DNA of 37,211 bases from Phycisphaerales bacterium. GTDB taxonomy: Bacteria > Planctomycetota > Phycisphaerae > Tepidisphaerales > Tepidisphaeraceae. The position numbers and the translations under genes are program-made. How positions within the stretch are numbered: position 1 is the first letter of the stretch; every line of letters begins with the position of its first letter. The DNA lies in the NCBI GenBank assembly GCA_028288775.1, contig JAQGHP010000788.1, positions 1 to 37,211 on the forward strand, read 5' to 3'. Below the pieces are notes generated by a model that made no database searches, was not told the origin of the DNA, and worked only from the letters and a program-made list of their open reading frames with translations. Shown one piece after another: positions 8,253 to 18,003 of this stretch.

Positions 8253-9209
8253 ATGCCCGACGCCCCCGAACGAATCGTGCTGGTAACTGAAGGCTCCGAC
8301 CCCGTGCCGCTCGACTGGCTCCGCGGCCAGGCCCGCGTTGTCGAAGCGGGGCCGGAAGACCCGGGCTTCGCTGGTCATCTCGCGCAAGCGCAGGGCCTGC
8401 TCGTGCGCACCTACACGAAAGTAAATGACGCGCTGCTCGATCGTGCGCCGAAGCTCAAGGTCGTTGGCCGGGGCGGCGTGGGGTTGGAGAACATCGACGT
8501 CGCCGCGTGCCGACGCCGGGGGATTGAAGTCGTCTATACCCCCGACGCCAACACGCTGGCCGTCGGCGATTTCGTCCTCGGCTACATGCTCCAGCTTCTG
8601 CGCCCCTGGGCCTTCTTTCGCGACAAGACGTACGATCCCAAAGAATTCAAGCGCATCCGCGACACCGTTCGCGGCCGCCAGCTCAACGAATTGACCCTTG
8701 GCATTTTGGGAATGGGCCGCGTCGGCCGACGGGTCGGCCACATCGCCGCCCGCGGCTTTGGCATGCGCGTGCTTTACAACGACTTGCTCGACGTCCATTC
8801 CCAGCTCGATTTCCCCGCGACGTCGGTGGACAAGCCGACGCTCTACCGCGACGCGGACGTGTTAAGCCTGCACGTGACAATGCTGCCGGGCAATGAGAAC
8901 CTCATCGGCCGCGAGCAACTTGCGATGATGAAGCCGACCGCGATTCTCCTGAACACCAGCCGCGGCGAAGTGCTCGACGCCGCGGCCTTGGCCGATGCGC
9001 TGCGCAACAAAAAGCTCGCCGGTGCGGCACTCGACGTTTTCTCCCCCGAACCGCCAAAGCCCGACTTCCCTTTGCTCGGGTTCGACAACGTCCTGCTCAC
9101 GCCCCACCTTGCCGCCCGCACGTACACTGCGCTTGAAAATATGAGCTGGGTCGTTCGCGACGTGGTGGAAGTGCTGGAAGGTCGCAGGCCCAAATTTCCG
9201 GCACCGTGA
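8253..9209 (+). CDS. D-isomer specific 2-hydroxyacid dehydrogenase (SerA-like)
   Basis: Rossmann motif LGILGMGRVGRRVGHIAARGFGMRV; VVGRGGVGLENIDVAACRRRGIEV; NTSRGEVLDAAALADAL; GAALDVFSPEP. Confidence 0.93.
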   Translation: MPDAPERIVLVTEGSDPVPLDWLRGQARVVEAGPEDPGFAGHLAQAQGLLVRTYTKVNDALLDRAPKLKVVGRGGVGLENIDVAACRRRGIEVVYTPDANTLAVGDFVLGYMLQLLRPWAFFRDKTYDPKEFKRIRDTVRGRQLNELTLGILGMGRVGRRVGHIAARGFGMRVLYNDLLDVHSQLDFPATSVDKPTLYRDADVLSLHVTMLPGNENLIGREQLAMMKPTAILLNTSRGEVLDAAALADALRNKKLAGAALDVFSPEPPKPDFPLLGFDNVLLTPHLAARTYTALENMSWVVRDVVEVLEGRRPKFPAP

Positions 9210-9259
9210 GTAGACTATCGCGCCTCGCGCGGCAATTTGAGGTGAGGGCTGAGCTTCCG

Positions 9260-9317
9260 TTACTGCGTTTCGCGCAGCCAAAGCCCGCATGGGCTTTGGT
9301 CACGCGAAGAGCAGTAA
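9260..9317. repeat. Long interrupted stem-loop
   Basis: TTACTGC (9260-9266)...TTCGCG (9269-9274) cag CCAAAGCCC gcat GGGCTTTGG tca CGCGAA (9303-9308)...GCAGTAA (9311-9317). Confidence 0.85.
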
Positions 9318-9351
9318 GCGGTAGAGCACGACTCTCCAGCTTCAAGGTAAG

Positions 9352-9525
9352 ATGCCGGACATGGCAAAAAAGCCGCAAACCCTTTCCTATGAGGCTCCAC
9401 AGCACCGCAAGCGATCGCCGACGGAAACTCCGATTCGTAATCAACTCGTGGAGCTGGTTCGATCAGTCTGGATCATCCTCCTGGCCATAGGCCGCTTCCT
9501 TTCCGAGATGCTTCCCTGGCGATGA
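9352..9525 (+). CDS. 57-aa putative single-TM microprotein
   Basis: Own translation, below the ORF-track cut-off: MPDMAKKPQTLSYEAPQHRKRSPTETPIRNQLVELVRSVWIILLAIGRFLSEMLPWR*. Confidence 0.45.
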   Translation: MPDMAKKPQTLSYEAPQHRKRSPTETPIRNQLVELVRSVWIILLAIGRFLSEMLPWR

Positions 9526-9556
9526 CATTGAGATTGCAATTGTCCCCCAGCACCGT

Positions 9557-11749
9557 CTACTTTCCCGGCTCCCCCGCGAACGACACCACAATCGCCTCGT
9601 TCATCTTCCAATCGAATTTGAACTCCCGCCCCGCGCCAAGGTCCTTCCCCGTCCGCTCATCGCGGGCGTCTTTCACGTCTTTCGCGAACGTGAGAGTGAC
9701 CGGCAGGACCTCCGTCTTGAGCCCCACGGCGTTGCCGCCGCCGGTGGAGGAGACGGCGATTTCGGGGTTCAAACAGGCGAAGAGGATCCTGCGGGTGCCC
9801 TGTTTCCAGTAGGTGATCTCTACACCGTGCTCGGAGCCGTTTTTGCCGACGATACTTGCCCAGCGTTGCACGCCGGCGGCGTGGAGGGGGTTCAGAAAAA
9901 CGGCGCGCTTCTTCGCCTCCTCGGCTCCGGCGACGCGGTAGGCGTTGTACCATTGTGGCGAGAGGTTCATCAGGACTGCCGTGCCTTTGCCGTAGTGATT
10001 CGTGCTGGAAATGGGCGTGTTGCGGACGGCTTTGTTGAAGCCCGCGGGGTCTTCGATGCAGGTGTTTTCCCGGGTGAGGAATTGCTCGTAGGTTTTCCAG
10101 GAGAAGTTGGCGTCCTGGTTCACTTCGCACCAGAGCTTTCCGCCGAATACGTCTGCCGCTGACATCTTCGGGTCATGCTTGACGCCGAACATTTCATCCA
10201 GGACTCCGCCCGCCGACCGGCCCTTGCCGTGCTGGTCCCACAGGCCCGGCAGATAGTCCGCGATCACTGTGCCGCCCGCCTTGCAGAACTCTTCGATCCG
10301 TCTCGCTTCGACATCTGAAAGGCACAGGCACGCCGGGAGCACCAGCACCTTGTACTCTGCCGGGATGCCCTTCTGGATCACGTCTGCGTAGCTTAGGAAG
10401 TTGTATTGCAGCCCCTCGTCACGGAGCATGTTTTCCCAGGCGTGGCGGACGTGGTGCGAAGCGCCAAGGCGGTCGTCGCCATTGCGGTTTGTCCAGGTCT
10501 TGCCGTGCGCCTCGGCGTCGAAGATCCAGCCGAGCTGGATCGACGGGTGGCTGTAATAGATCGCCACGCCGTCGTGCATCCACTGCGCGCCGCTCATCAG
10601 CGGGCCGATTTTTTTGCCCGCTTCGAGGTACGTGGGCGCGACCTGATCGTGCCAGGGCTTGGGCGTTTTGCCGTCGAACCACCCTTCCACCCAGCCGATC
10701 ATCCCGCGGTTGCCGTGGGCGAGGTAGTACCAGGTCTGCCAGATATCGTCGTCCGCCGAGCGGTGGAAATGGCTGGTGACGGCGGGGATGGCATTCTGCG
10801 GGTTGAACGAGCGGATGATCGCCTGCGAAGAGCCGATGTTATACGCCTCGATGAACTGCACCTTGCGCATGACCTTCGCGTAGTCGTAGCCCCCGAAGGG
10901 GCTTGGGCATTGCCCGCCGACGAATCCGCAGGGCGTGGCCGGGTCGATGCCGTTGGCGTACTCGACGAGGTCGCCGAGAAAGTTGTTCCAGTAGGAATCG
11001 TTGAAAGTCCACTGGTCCATGAGCGGGCTGGCGTCGGATTCGCCGACGGTCCACGTGCGCAGCCGCGGCTGAATGTCGTTGTACGTGATCCAATGGCTGC
11101 GCTCCGGCGCGGCCGCCCCGTAAATCTCCGTGAGCCAGGCGCTGTACGCAGCCTTGTCATCCGTCACGCACCACATCGTCGGATGAACAAAGTGGCCCCA
11201 GGAAATCTCATCATCGAGCGCATACGCCGCCCGGTACGGGGAGGATTTCACCGTTTCGATATGGTGCTTGATGAAGCCGTGCAGTGTTTCGGCCATGGCT
11301 GCGTTAACGGGTTCGCTACGCACGCCCCCGGAATGCAGCTCGTTGACGTGCGGACGCATGTCGTTGCCGTCCCACAAATGCAAATAATGCTTCGCGGCAG
11401 TGTGATCGACATAAAACCGAAGCTGATTCTGATTGATCCAATCCAGCCGCCCGGTCTTCGAGCCCTCTGCCGCGATTCCATCCCAATCCACAAACGCCCC
11501 GTTATACCCGTGCTCAACCGACCACCCCCCTGAGGCCGGCGTGTACCCGATCGTCCACTGATACGTCCACGGCATGTACGTCCAAGACGGGAACGCCGTC
11601 AGCAAAACCGCCGGGTCCTGCCGCACGGGGCGGAAGTCCTTGGAGGTCTGCACGTATTGCTCGTAGGGATCGACCGCGGCATGCGCCCAAGGCACAAAAC
11701 ACAGCCCCGCCGCTGCAAGAACGATCGCCGGGAAATACCTCGCCCGCAT
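9557..11749 (-). CDS. Secreted glycoside-hydrolase-like protein (beta-galactosidase-trimerisation-like region)
   Basis: Signal peptide MRARYFPAIVLAAAGLCFVPWAHAA; acidic motif ALDDEISWG; 'YKVLVLPACLCLSDVEARRIEEFCKAGGTVIADYLPGLWDQHGK', typical of GH42-like trimerisation/amidotransferase-like domains. Confidence 0.65.
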   Translation of the reverse strand: MRARYFPAIVLAAAGLCFVPWAHAAVDPYEQYVQTSKDFRPVRQDPAVLLTAFPSWTYMPWTYQWTIGYTPASGGWSVEHGYNGAFVDWDGIAAEGSKTGRLDWINQNQLRFYVDHTAAKHYLHLWDGNDMRPHVNELHSGGVRSEPVNAAMAETLHGFIKHHIETVKSSPYRAAYALDDEISWGHFVHPTMWCVTDDKAAYSAWLTEIYGAAAPERSHWITYNDIQPRLRTWTVGESDASPLMDQWTFNDSYWNNFLGDLVEYANGIDPATPCGFVGGQCPSPFGGYDYAKVMRKVQFIEAYNIGSSQAIIRSFNPQNAIPAVTSHFHRSADDDIWQTWYYLAHGNRGMIGWVEGWFDGKTPKPWHDQVAPTYLEAGKKIGPLMSGAQWMHDGVAIYYSHPSIQLGWIFDAEAHGKTWTNRNGDDRLGASHHVRHAWENMLRDEGLQYNFLSYADVIQKGIPAEYKVLVLPACLCLSDVEARRIEEFCKAGGTVIADYLPGLWDQHGKGRSAGGVLDEMFGVKHDPKMSAADVFGGKLWCEVNQDANFSWKTYEQFLTRENTCIEDPAGFNKAVRNTPISSTNHYGKGTAVLMNLSPQWYNAYRVAGAEEAKKRAVFLNPLHAAGVQRWASIVGKNGSEHGVEITYWKQGTRRILFACLNPEIAVSSTGGGNAVGLKTEVLPVTLTFAKDVKDARDERTGKDLGAGREFKFDWKMNEAIVVSFAGEPGK

Positions 11750-11827
11750 GTTTGTCTCCTCGCGCCCCGCCCGCTTGCGGTACGTTACGCAGCGTGATGC
11801 GTTGACGGGGAATGCGTCGAGTCCTCC

Positions 11828-12202
11828 GCGCCGATGGAATTGGCCGCGGTGCGGAAAACCGCGAAGCCGCGAAAGCGCGAAGACTGACGCGAAGAAACAC
11901 CGAAAGTGTCGCCACAGATGAACACAGATAGACACGGATAGAAAACGCTTCCTGTGACATGGGCGTCCCGCCCATGCTCGATGCGCCCGGAGGCTCCGGG
12001 ATATATTGTTTTCGAATGCTTTGCTAATTCCTACGCAGCAGGCACGGGCGGGACGCCCGTGTCACGTTGGGGCTTGCTCCTCGTCTTATCCGTGTTCATC
12101 TGTGTCCCTCCGGGGCGACCATTCTTCCGCATTTCTTCGCGTCTGTCTTCGCGCCCTTCGCGGCTTCGCGGTTTTCCGCACCGCGGTTCGTTTCCACGGC
12201 GC
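11828..12202. repeat. ~375-bp nested palindrome with three layers of repeat arms
   Basis: Outer arms CCGCGGTGCGGAAAACCGCGAAGCCGCGAA (11844-11873) and its reverse complement (12157-12186), extended by GCGCCG.TGGAA; middle arms CACAGATGAACACAGATAGACACGGATA versus TTATCCGTGTTCATCTGTG; inner arms GTGACATGGGCGTCCCGCCCATGC (11954-11977) versus GCACGGGCGGGACGCCCGTGTCAC (12042-12065). Confidence 0.9.
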
Positions 12203-12203
12203 A

Positions 12204-12292
12204 AAGAAGAGTCGCTGCGCTCGGGCCTTCTCCGACCCAAGTACCGGCTGAACGTCACGGGGTACCGTGACCCATTGGGCAAACTGCCCATG
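12204..12292 (-). repeat. Composite multi-hairpin cassette, copy C (degenerate)
   Basis: Minus strand reads CATGGGCAgttTGCCCAATG-GGTCACGGTACCCCGTGAC-GTTCAGCCGGTACTTGGGTCGGAGAA, matching copies at 31129-31200 and 36540-36605. Confidence 0.75.
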
Positions 12293-12422
12293 CCGCGGCT
12301 TGCGCGGGCGGCGCATGTCACGGCTGCCCGCGCAGCGCCCCGAGTCGAAATCGGGCGCGAGTTTATACTCCAACTGCATTCGGCGATGGGCTATGCTCAC
12401 TCGGGGGCCTGATGACGATCGC

Positions 12423-15317
12423 ATGGACTCGATGCAGACCACACACGCCGCCGACGTCGCCGTCGCTTCCTCCAGGCCAAATCCCCTGCTTCCTCACGCG
12501 GTTGTGGCGGCCGAAGTAATCGTTGCGTTGGGCAGTGACCCGCACTCTGGTCTCGTGGCGGCGCAGATCGAATTGCTCCGCGCCCGCCACGGCGCGAACC
12601 GACTGGCCGAAGCGCCGCCGCCTTCGCGATGGGGCCGGTTTCTGCGGCAGTTCAACGAGCTGATCATTTGGATCCTCATCCTCGCCGCCCTCATTTCCGG
12701 GTTCATGAAAGAGTGGACGGACGCGATCGCCATCGTGGCCATCGTGCTGCTCAACGGCGTGCTCGGGTTCCTTCAGGAAGAAAAAGCGGGCAAGGCACTG
12801 GCCGCCCTGCGAAAAATGTCGTCGCCCCAGGCGAAAGTCGTGCGCGACGGCGTCGTACAGATGCTCCCGGCGGAAGACCTACTGCCCGGCGACCGCGTCG
12901 AGCTCGAGGCCGGCGACTTCATTCCCGCGGATGTGCGCCTCGTCAGCGCATCGGGACTGCGCGTGCAGGAGTCGGCGCTGACCGGGGAATCGGCCCCGGT
13001 GGACAAGGACCCCGCCGCGATGCTCGATGGCGATACGCCGCTGGCCGAGCGCATCACCATGGCCTACATGGGCACGCTCGCCACGTCCGGCAAAGCGACG
13101 GCGGTGGTCGTCGCCACGGGCATGCGAACCGAGTTGGGAAAGATCGCCGGGCTGCTGCAACACGAAGACCTCGAGCCCACGCCGCTGCAAAGGCGGCTGG
13201 CGGAACTGGGCAAAGTGATCGTCGCGGCGTGCCTCGTGATCGTCGCGATCATCTTCGTGTTGCAGGTTCTGCGGGGAAGCCCCATTCACGAAGCATTCCT
13301 CCTTGCCGTCAGCCTCGCCGTCGCGGCGGTTCCCGAGGGTCTGCCCGCGGTGGTCACCATCGCCCTGGCCCTGGGCCTGCAGCGCATGGCGAAGCGCAAC
13401 GCCCTCGTCCGCAAGCTGCCGAGCGTGGAAACGCTGGGGTCGGTCACCGTCATCTGCTCCGACAAAACCGGCACGCTCACGCGCAACGAGATGACCGTCC
13501 GCGAGGTGTACGCGGCGGGCGGGCGGTACGAAGTGAGCGGGATTGGGTATTCGCCGGAGGGGAATTTTCGCAAGACCGCAAACGCGAGCGAGGGAGGGAA
13601 CGTCGCCCGTGGCACGGGCGGCCCGCCCGTGTCGGACGCGCTTCCCCCCGATGAACCGCGCGGCACTCCAGCCGATTCCACGGAACACGGGCGGGCCGCC
13701 CATGCCACGGCAGCGCAGCCGATACTCCAAGAGACCGCTCCCTCGCTCGACCCGGACCTGATCCGGGCGCTCACGATCGGCGCGTGGTGCAATTACGCCT
13801 ACCTCGCCCCGCCCGCGCCCGGCGAAGGAAAAAGCTGGCGTCTCACGGGCGATCCCACCGAAGGCGCGCTGATGGTGGCGGCGCTGAAGGCGGCCATTGT
13901 CACCGCCAACCGCGAGCACGAACTCCTCTACGAACTCCCCTTCGATTCCGACCGCAAGCTCATGACCGTCGTCGCCCGCGGGGCAGGCGGGCACGGAATC
14001 GCCTACACCAAGGGCGCGCCGGAAGTCGTGCTGGCCCGCTGCAATTTCGAGCGGCGGGCCGGCGCGATCGTCCCACTCACCCCGGCGCGACGGAGCGAAA
14101 TCCTCGCCGCCGGCTCGGACATGGCCGCCCGCGCGCTGCGGGTGCTGGGGCTGGCCTACCGCGACATGCCAGGGGTCTGGCCGGAAGATTGTTTGGAGTG
14201 CGAGTTGGTATTCAGCGGGCTGGCGGGACTGTTTGATCCGCCGCGAGAGGAGGCGCGCCCGGCGGTGGACAAGTGCCACCGCGCCGGCATCCGCCCGGTC
14301 ATGATCACCGGCGACCACCCCGCCACCGCGCTCGCCGTCGCGCGGGACCTGGGCATCGCCCGCGAAACCGATTCCGCACTCACCGGCAAGCGCTTGGACG
14401 AACTGGACGACGACGCCCTAGCCCATGTCGTCGAGCAGACGCCCGTCTACGCCCGCGTCACGGCCGAGCACAAGCTGCGCGTCGTGCGGGCGTGGCAGGC
14501 CAAAGGCCACGTCGTCGCGATGACCGGCGACGGGGTCAACGACGCGCCCGCGGTAAAGTCCGCCGATATCGGCATTGCCATGGGCCAGGCGGGCACGGAC
14601 GTCACGCGCGAGGCCGCGGACATGGTGCTGACGGACGACAACTTCGCCTCCATCGTCGCGGCCATCGAAGAGGGCCGCGGGATTTTCGACGACATCCAGA
14701 AGTTCGTTCACTACTTGCTGAGCTGCAACACGGGCGAAGTGTTGGTGATGTTCGTGGGCGCGCTGGCCGGGTGGCCCGCGCCGCTGGTGGCGATCCAGAT
14801 CTTGTGGGTGAACCTGGTGACCGATGCGCTACCGGCGTTGGCGCTGGGGATCGAGCGGCCCGAGCCGGATATCATGGAGCGCCGCCCCCGCCCGCCGCGG
14901 GAAGGGGTCATTACACTCCGTCGCGGCCTGCTCATGCTCTTCCACGGCACGCTCATCGCCGGAGCGACCATCGCGGGCTTCGTGATGGTGCGGCGGAGCA
15001 GCCCCAACTCCATTGACGCAGCCCGGACGGTTGCATTTTGTATTTTGTCCTATTCGCAGCTCTTCTATTCCTTCGCCTGCCGCAGCCAGCGGTACACGCT
15101 GCCGAAGCTGGGGATCATGACGAATCCATACCTGCTGGGCGCGATCGTGATCTCGGGGCTGATACAGCTCGCCGTGTTCCTGCCGTTCCTGCGCGGGGTG
15201 TTCCACGTGACGTGGTTGACGTGGGAATGGCCGCTGGTGCTGCTGTTGGCGCTGACACCGGTGACGATCATTGAGGTGCTGAAGATCCTTCGGGCGGGCA
15301 TATTCCCAAAAACGTGA
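12423..15317 (+). CDS. Cation-transporting P-type ATPase (P2A / Ca2+-ATPase-like)
   Basis: [15 protein letters not shown] phosphorylation motif; [43 protein letters not shown]-terminal [26 protein letters not shown]. Contains an in-frame palindromic repeat at 13609-13708. Confidence 0.96.
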   Translation: MDSMQTTHAADVAVASSRPNPLLPHAVVAAEVIVALGSDPHSGLVAAQIELLRARHGANRLAEAPPPSRWGRFLRQFNELIIWILILAALISGFMKEWTDAIAIVAIVLLNGVLGFLQEEKAGKALAALRKMSSPQAKVVRDGVVQMLPAEDLLPGDRVELEAGDFIPADVRLVSASGLRVQESALTGESAPVDKDPAAMLDGDTPLAERITMAYMGTLATSGKATAVVVATGMRTELGKIAGLLQHEDLEPTPLQRRLAELGKVIVAACLVIVAIIFVLQVLRGSPIHEAFLLAVSLAVAAVPEGLPAVVTIALALGLQRMAKRNALVRKLPSVETLGSVTVICSDKTGTLTRNEMTVREVYAAGGRYEVSGIGYSPEGNFRKTANASEGGNVARGTGGPPVSDALPPDEPRGTPADSTEHGRAAHATAAQPILQETAPSLDPDLIRALTIGAWCNYAYLAPPAPGEGKSWRLTGDPTEGALMVAALKAAIVTANREHELLYELPFDSDRKLMTVVARGAGGHGIAYTKGAPEVVLARCNFERRAGAIVPLTPARRSEILAAGSDMAARALRVLGLAYRDMPGVWPEDCLECELVFSGLAGLFDPPREEARPAVDKCHRAGIRPVMITGDHPATALAVARDLGIARETDSALTGKRLDELDDDALAHVVEQTPVYARVTAEHKLRVVRAWQAKGHVVAMTGDGVNDAPAVKSADIGIAMGQAGTDVTREAADMVLTDDNFASIVAAIEEGRGIFDDIQKFVHYLLSCNTGEVLVMFVGALAGWPAPLVAIQILWVNLVTDALPALALGIERPEPDIMERRPRPPREGVITLRRGLLMLFHGTLIAGATIAGFVMVRRSSPNSIDAARTVAFCILSYSQLFYSFACRSQRYTLPKLGIMTNPYLLGAIVISGLIQLAVFLPFLRGVFHVTWLTWEWPLVLLLALTPVTIIEVLKILRAGIFPKT
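13609..13708. repeat. REPIN-like inverted palindrome pair inside the P-type ATPase CDS
   Basis: GTGGCACGGGCGGCCCGCCCGTGT (13609-13632) and ACACGGGCGGGCCGCCCATGCCAC (13685-13708) are reverse complements at 23/24 positions, around a 52-bp core; open in frame ([11 protein letters not shown]...[11 protein letters not shown]). Confidence 0.93.
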
Positions 15318-15360
15318 ATAGGACGCGCTCGCACTGCGGGAGTGAGGTAAGATCAGTGAC

Positions 15361-15522
15361 GTGACACCAGACAGACGACGGCAAGTGGTTTCGTTTTCAG
15401 TGCTCGCCTTCATCGCAGCTCTCTGTTTCGTGGTGCCTTGGCCTATCGTGCTCCTGGTTTTTGTGCTCATCGGCATCCCGCTGGGAATCAAGTATGGCAG
15501 CCAGGATAAGTTTTGGACCTGA
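15361..15522 (+). CDS. 53-aa putative membrane microprotein (GTG start)
   Basis: Own translation: (M/V)TPDRRRQVVSFSVLAFIAALCFVVPWPIVLLVFVLIGIPLGIKYGSQDKFWT*. Two hydrophobic stretches, positive N-terminus; not in the ORF track. Confidence 0.45.
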   Translation: MTPDRRRQVVSFSVLAFIAALCFVVPWPIVLLVFVLIGIPLGIKYGSQDKFWT

Positions 15523-15580
15523 TGAGTCCGGGGCCGTTGGGTTTGATCGACCTGCGCTCCAAGCCTAATCTACCGGGCAT

Positions 15581-16510
15581 ATGTCGGCCAAACCTGTCAT
15601 CTGCATCATCGGCGCCGGCGCGGTCGGCGGGTACTACGGCGCTCGTCTCGCGCAACACGGGCATGACGTTCACTTTCTCCTCCGCTCCGATTTCGACGCC
15701 GTACGGCGAAACGGTTGGAAAGTGAAAAGCTGCGACGGCGACTTCACCCTCGCGCCCGGCGAATCGCACGTCTACGACGACGCGCGGAAAATGCCCAAGG
15801 CCGACCTCGTGCTCGTCACGCTCAAGACGACCGCCAACGACCAATTCGAGCCGCTGATCCGCCCGCTCGTGAAGGAAGACACCGCAATTCTCACGCTCCA
15901 GAACGGCCTGGGCAGCGAAGAGCGGCTGGCGACACTCTTCGGAAAAGAACACATTTTGGGCGGCATGGCGTTCACCTGCATCAACCGGATCGGCGCCGGG
16001 GAGATCGATCACATGGCCGAGGGATGGGTGCGGATCGGCGAGTTTGGCGGCGGGCCGAGCCCCCGCGCCAGCCGCGTCGCGGAACTGTTTTCCGCGAGCA
16101 AGATCGATTGCAAGGTGCTGGACAATCTTCGCCGGGGGCGGTGGGAAAAGCTTTCGTGGAATATCCCCTTTAACGGCCTGGGCGCGGTAATGGACCTGAC
16201 GACCGACCGACTGATAGGCACCGAAGAAGGCGTCGCGCTGCTGCTATCGATCATGCGGGAAGTCGCCGACGCGGCCAGGGCGCTTGGGGCTGCGATTCCC
16301 GAAGATCTGCCCCGCCGGCATATCGACAAAACGCGGCCGATGGGCGCGTACCAGACCAGCATGCAAATTGACCGGCGCGAAGGACGGGCAATGGAAGTCG
16401 AGGCGATACTGGGAGAGCCGCTACGGCAGGGGATGGGGGCGGGGATTCTGATGCCGCGGTTGGCGGCCTTGTATGAGATGGCGAAGGCGGTGAACGCCGC
16501 GATGGCCTAA
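15581..16510 (+). CDS. Ketopantoate reductase family (PanE/ApbA-like)
   Basis: ICIIGAGAVGGYYGARLAQHGHDVHFLLR; LQNGLGSEERL; WEKLSWNIPFNGLGAVMD; ...RRHIDKTRPMGAYQTSMQIDRREGRAMEVEAILGEPLRQG. Confidence 0.88.
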   Translation: MSAKPVICIIGAGAVGGYYGARLAQHGHDVHFLLRSDFDAVRRNGWKVKSCDGDFTLAPGESHVYDDARKMPKADLVLVTLKTTANDQFEPLIRPLVKEDTAILTLQNGLGSEERLATLFGKEHILGGMAFTCINRIGAGEIDHMAEGWVRIGEFGGGPSPRASRVAELFSASKIDCKVLDNLRRGRWEKLSWNIPFNGLGAVMDLTTDRLIGTEEGVALLLSIMREVADAARALGAAIPEDLPRRHIDKTRPMGAYQTSMQIDRREGRAMEVEAILGEPLRQGMGAGILMPRLAALYEMAKAVNAAMA

Positions 16511-16512
16511 GA

Positions 16513-16613
16513 GATTGCAAAGTGAAAATTTGGGGACAAGTGGGAGGACGGCCTGAGTCGTAACTCCGCCTTTCAATTTTCATTTTGCAATTTGCACTTT
16601 GCAATTTGCAATC
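16513..16613. repeat. Heptamer-style palindrome (TTGCAAA/TTTGCAA units)
   Basis: GATTGCAAA (16513-16521) pairs with TTTGCAATC (16605-16613); right side is a tract of CATTTTGCAATTTGCACTTTGCAATTTGCAATC. Confidence 0.75.
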
Positions 16614-16694
16614 CCCGACCCGCGCCGCGCCCGCCTACTGCAATTTCAAACGCATTGATTCTCTCCCATCCCAAGAGAAGGTATCATCCTCCCC

Positions 16695-17933
16695 ATGCAC
16701 GTCGTCATCTTCGAGGCGTCTCGCTGGCATACGTTTGCCCCGCTTTCCCTGAGCCGGCCGGTGTTTATGCTGGCGACGGGGATGAGCACCCTTTTGCAAA
16801 AGCAGTTGCGGCACCTCAAGCCCCCGCGCCTCACGCTCTGGGTGCGGCCGGAATTGGAGGAATTCTGCCGCCAGCGGGTCGCCCCCAAAACGGGCGTGCC
16901 GACGCAGATCAATGCGCCGCTCGACGACGAGCCGGCGCTGCTGATTAACGGCAGGACGGTGCATTTCGGGAAGTTTGAGTATCCGCCGCACGAAGCGGTG
17001 ATGGCGGATGACGGCGACGTGGTGCGTGCCGCGATGACGCATGATCCGGGCCTTTCCCCCCGCGACGCCTGGGACCGCACCGAGCGCTGGCTGCGGTTGC
17101 TCGAGCTCCCGCAGATGCCCGGCCAGGGGCGCTGCGTCGAATCGCTGGTGGACCTGATTCATTGGAACGACGAGTCGCTGGTGGAGGATTTCGCGCACCT
17201 GGAAACGCCCAGTTCGCCGCGGCCCGCGGGGCCGTATCACCTCGTCGAGGAGCGGGACGTGTGGCTGGGGCCGGGCGTGAAGCTCGACCCCGGGTGCGTG
17301 CTGGATGCGTCGAAGGGGCCGGTGGTGATCGGCGAAGGGGCCACGATCGGCGCGAACGCGGTGTTGCAGGGTCCCTGCTACATCGGCCCGCATGCGACGA
17401 TATCGCCGGTCGCGCAGATCCGACCCGGCACCAGCATCGGCCCCATGTGCAAGGTGGGCGGCGAAGTGTCCGCGTCGATCATGCTCGGCTACTCGAACAA
17501 GCCGCACGAAGGGTTTCTCGGCCACAGCTACGTCGGCAAGTGGGCAAACCTCGGCTCCGGGACCACCACGAGCAATTTGAAAAATACCTACGGCGAGATC
17601 AGCCTGAAACTCGGCGAGCACGACGTGCCCACCGGCCGCCGATTTTTGGGCTCCCTCATTGGCGACCATTCCAAAACCGGCATCCTCACCCGCCTGTCGA
17701 GCGGCACCTACATCGGCTTCTCCAGCATGCTCGCCGGCTCGGGCGTCGCGCCGCGGTACGTCCCGAGCTACACCTTCTGGACCGACCGCGGATCGGAGCC
17801 GTATCGGTTCGAAAAATCCATGGAAGTCGCGAAGCGCGTATTCGATCGCAGAGACCGGGCGTGGACCGCGACGGACGAAGCCGTAATGCGCTACGTCGCG
17901 GAGACGGCGTCGAAGGTGGAAGGGAAGGAGTGA
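16695..17933 (+). CDS. GlmU-like sugar nucleotidyltransferase/acyltransferase (alternative bacterial GlmU type)
   Basis: N-terminal SLSRPVFMLATGMSTLLQKQLRHL; left-handed beta-helix hexapeptides VVIGEGATIGANAVLQGPCYIGPHATISPVAQIRPGTSIGPMCKVGGEVS; SYVGKWANLGSGTTTSNLKNTYGEISL. Confidence 0.85.
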   Translation: MHVVIFEASRWHTFAPLSLSRPVFMLATGMSTLLQKQLRHLKPPRLTLWVRPELEEFCRQRVAPKTGVPTQINAPLDDEPALLINGRTVHFGKFEYPPHEAVMADDGDVVRAAMTHDPGLSPRDAWDRTERWLRLLELPQMPGQGRCVESLVDLIHWNDESLVEDFAHLETPSSPRPAGPYHLVEERDVWLGPGVKLDPGCVLDASKGPVVIGEGATIGANAVLQGPCYIGPHATISPVAQIRPGTSIGPMCKVGGEVSASIMLGYSNKPHEGFLGHSYVGKWANLGSGTTTSNLKNTYGEISLKLGEHDVPTGRRFLGSLIGDHSKTGILTRLSSGTYIGFSSMLAGSGVAPRYVPSYTFWTDRGSEPYRFEKSMEVAKRVFDRRDRAWTATDEAVMRYVAETASKVEGKE

Positions 17934-18003
17934 AGACTGAGACCTGACGGCGAAAGTGCCCCGGATGGTATGGCTTGGCTCTGTGCTTCAAGAACAAATC
18001 CTT

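Noticed and set aside
10406-11533. 375-aa plus-strand ORF
   Set aside because: Antisense to the secreted glycosidase-like gene; shadow ORF composition.
11514-12412. ORFs such as FICVHLW...FASVFALSRLRGF and MFSNALLIPTQQARAGRPCHVG
   Set aside because: Translations of the nested palindrome at 11828-12202, not proteins.
12879-14318. 479-aa minus-strand ORF
   Set aside because: Antisense to the P-type ATPase; no domain signature.
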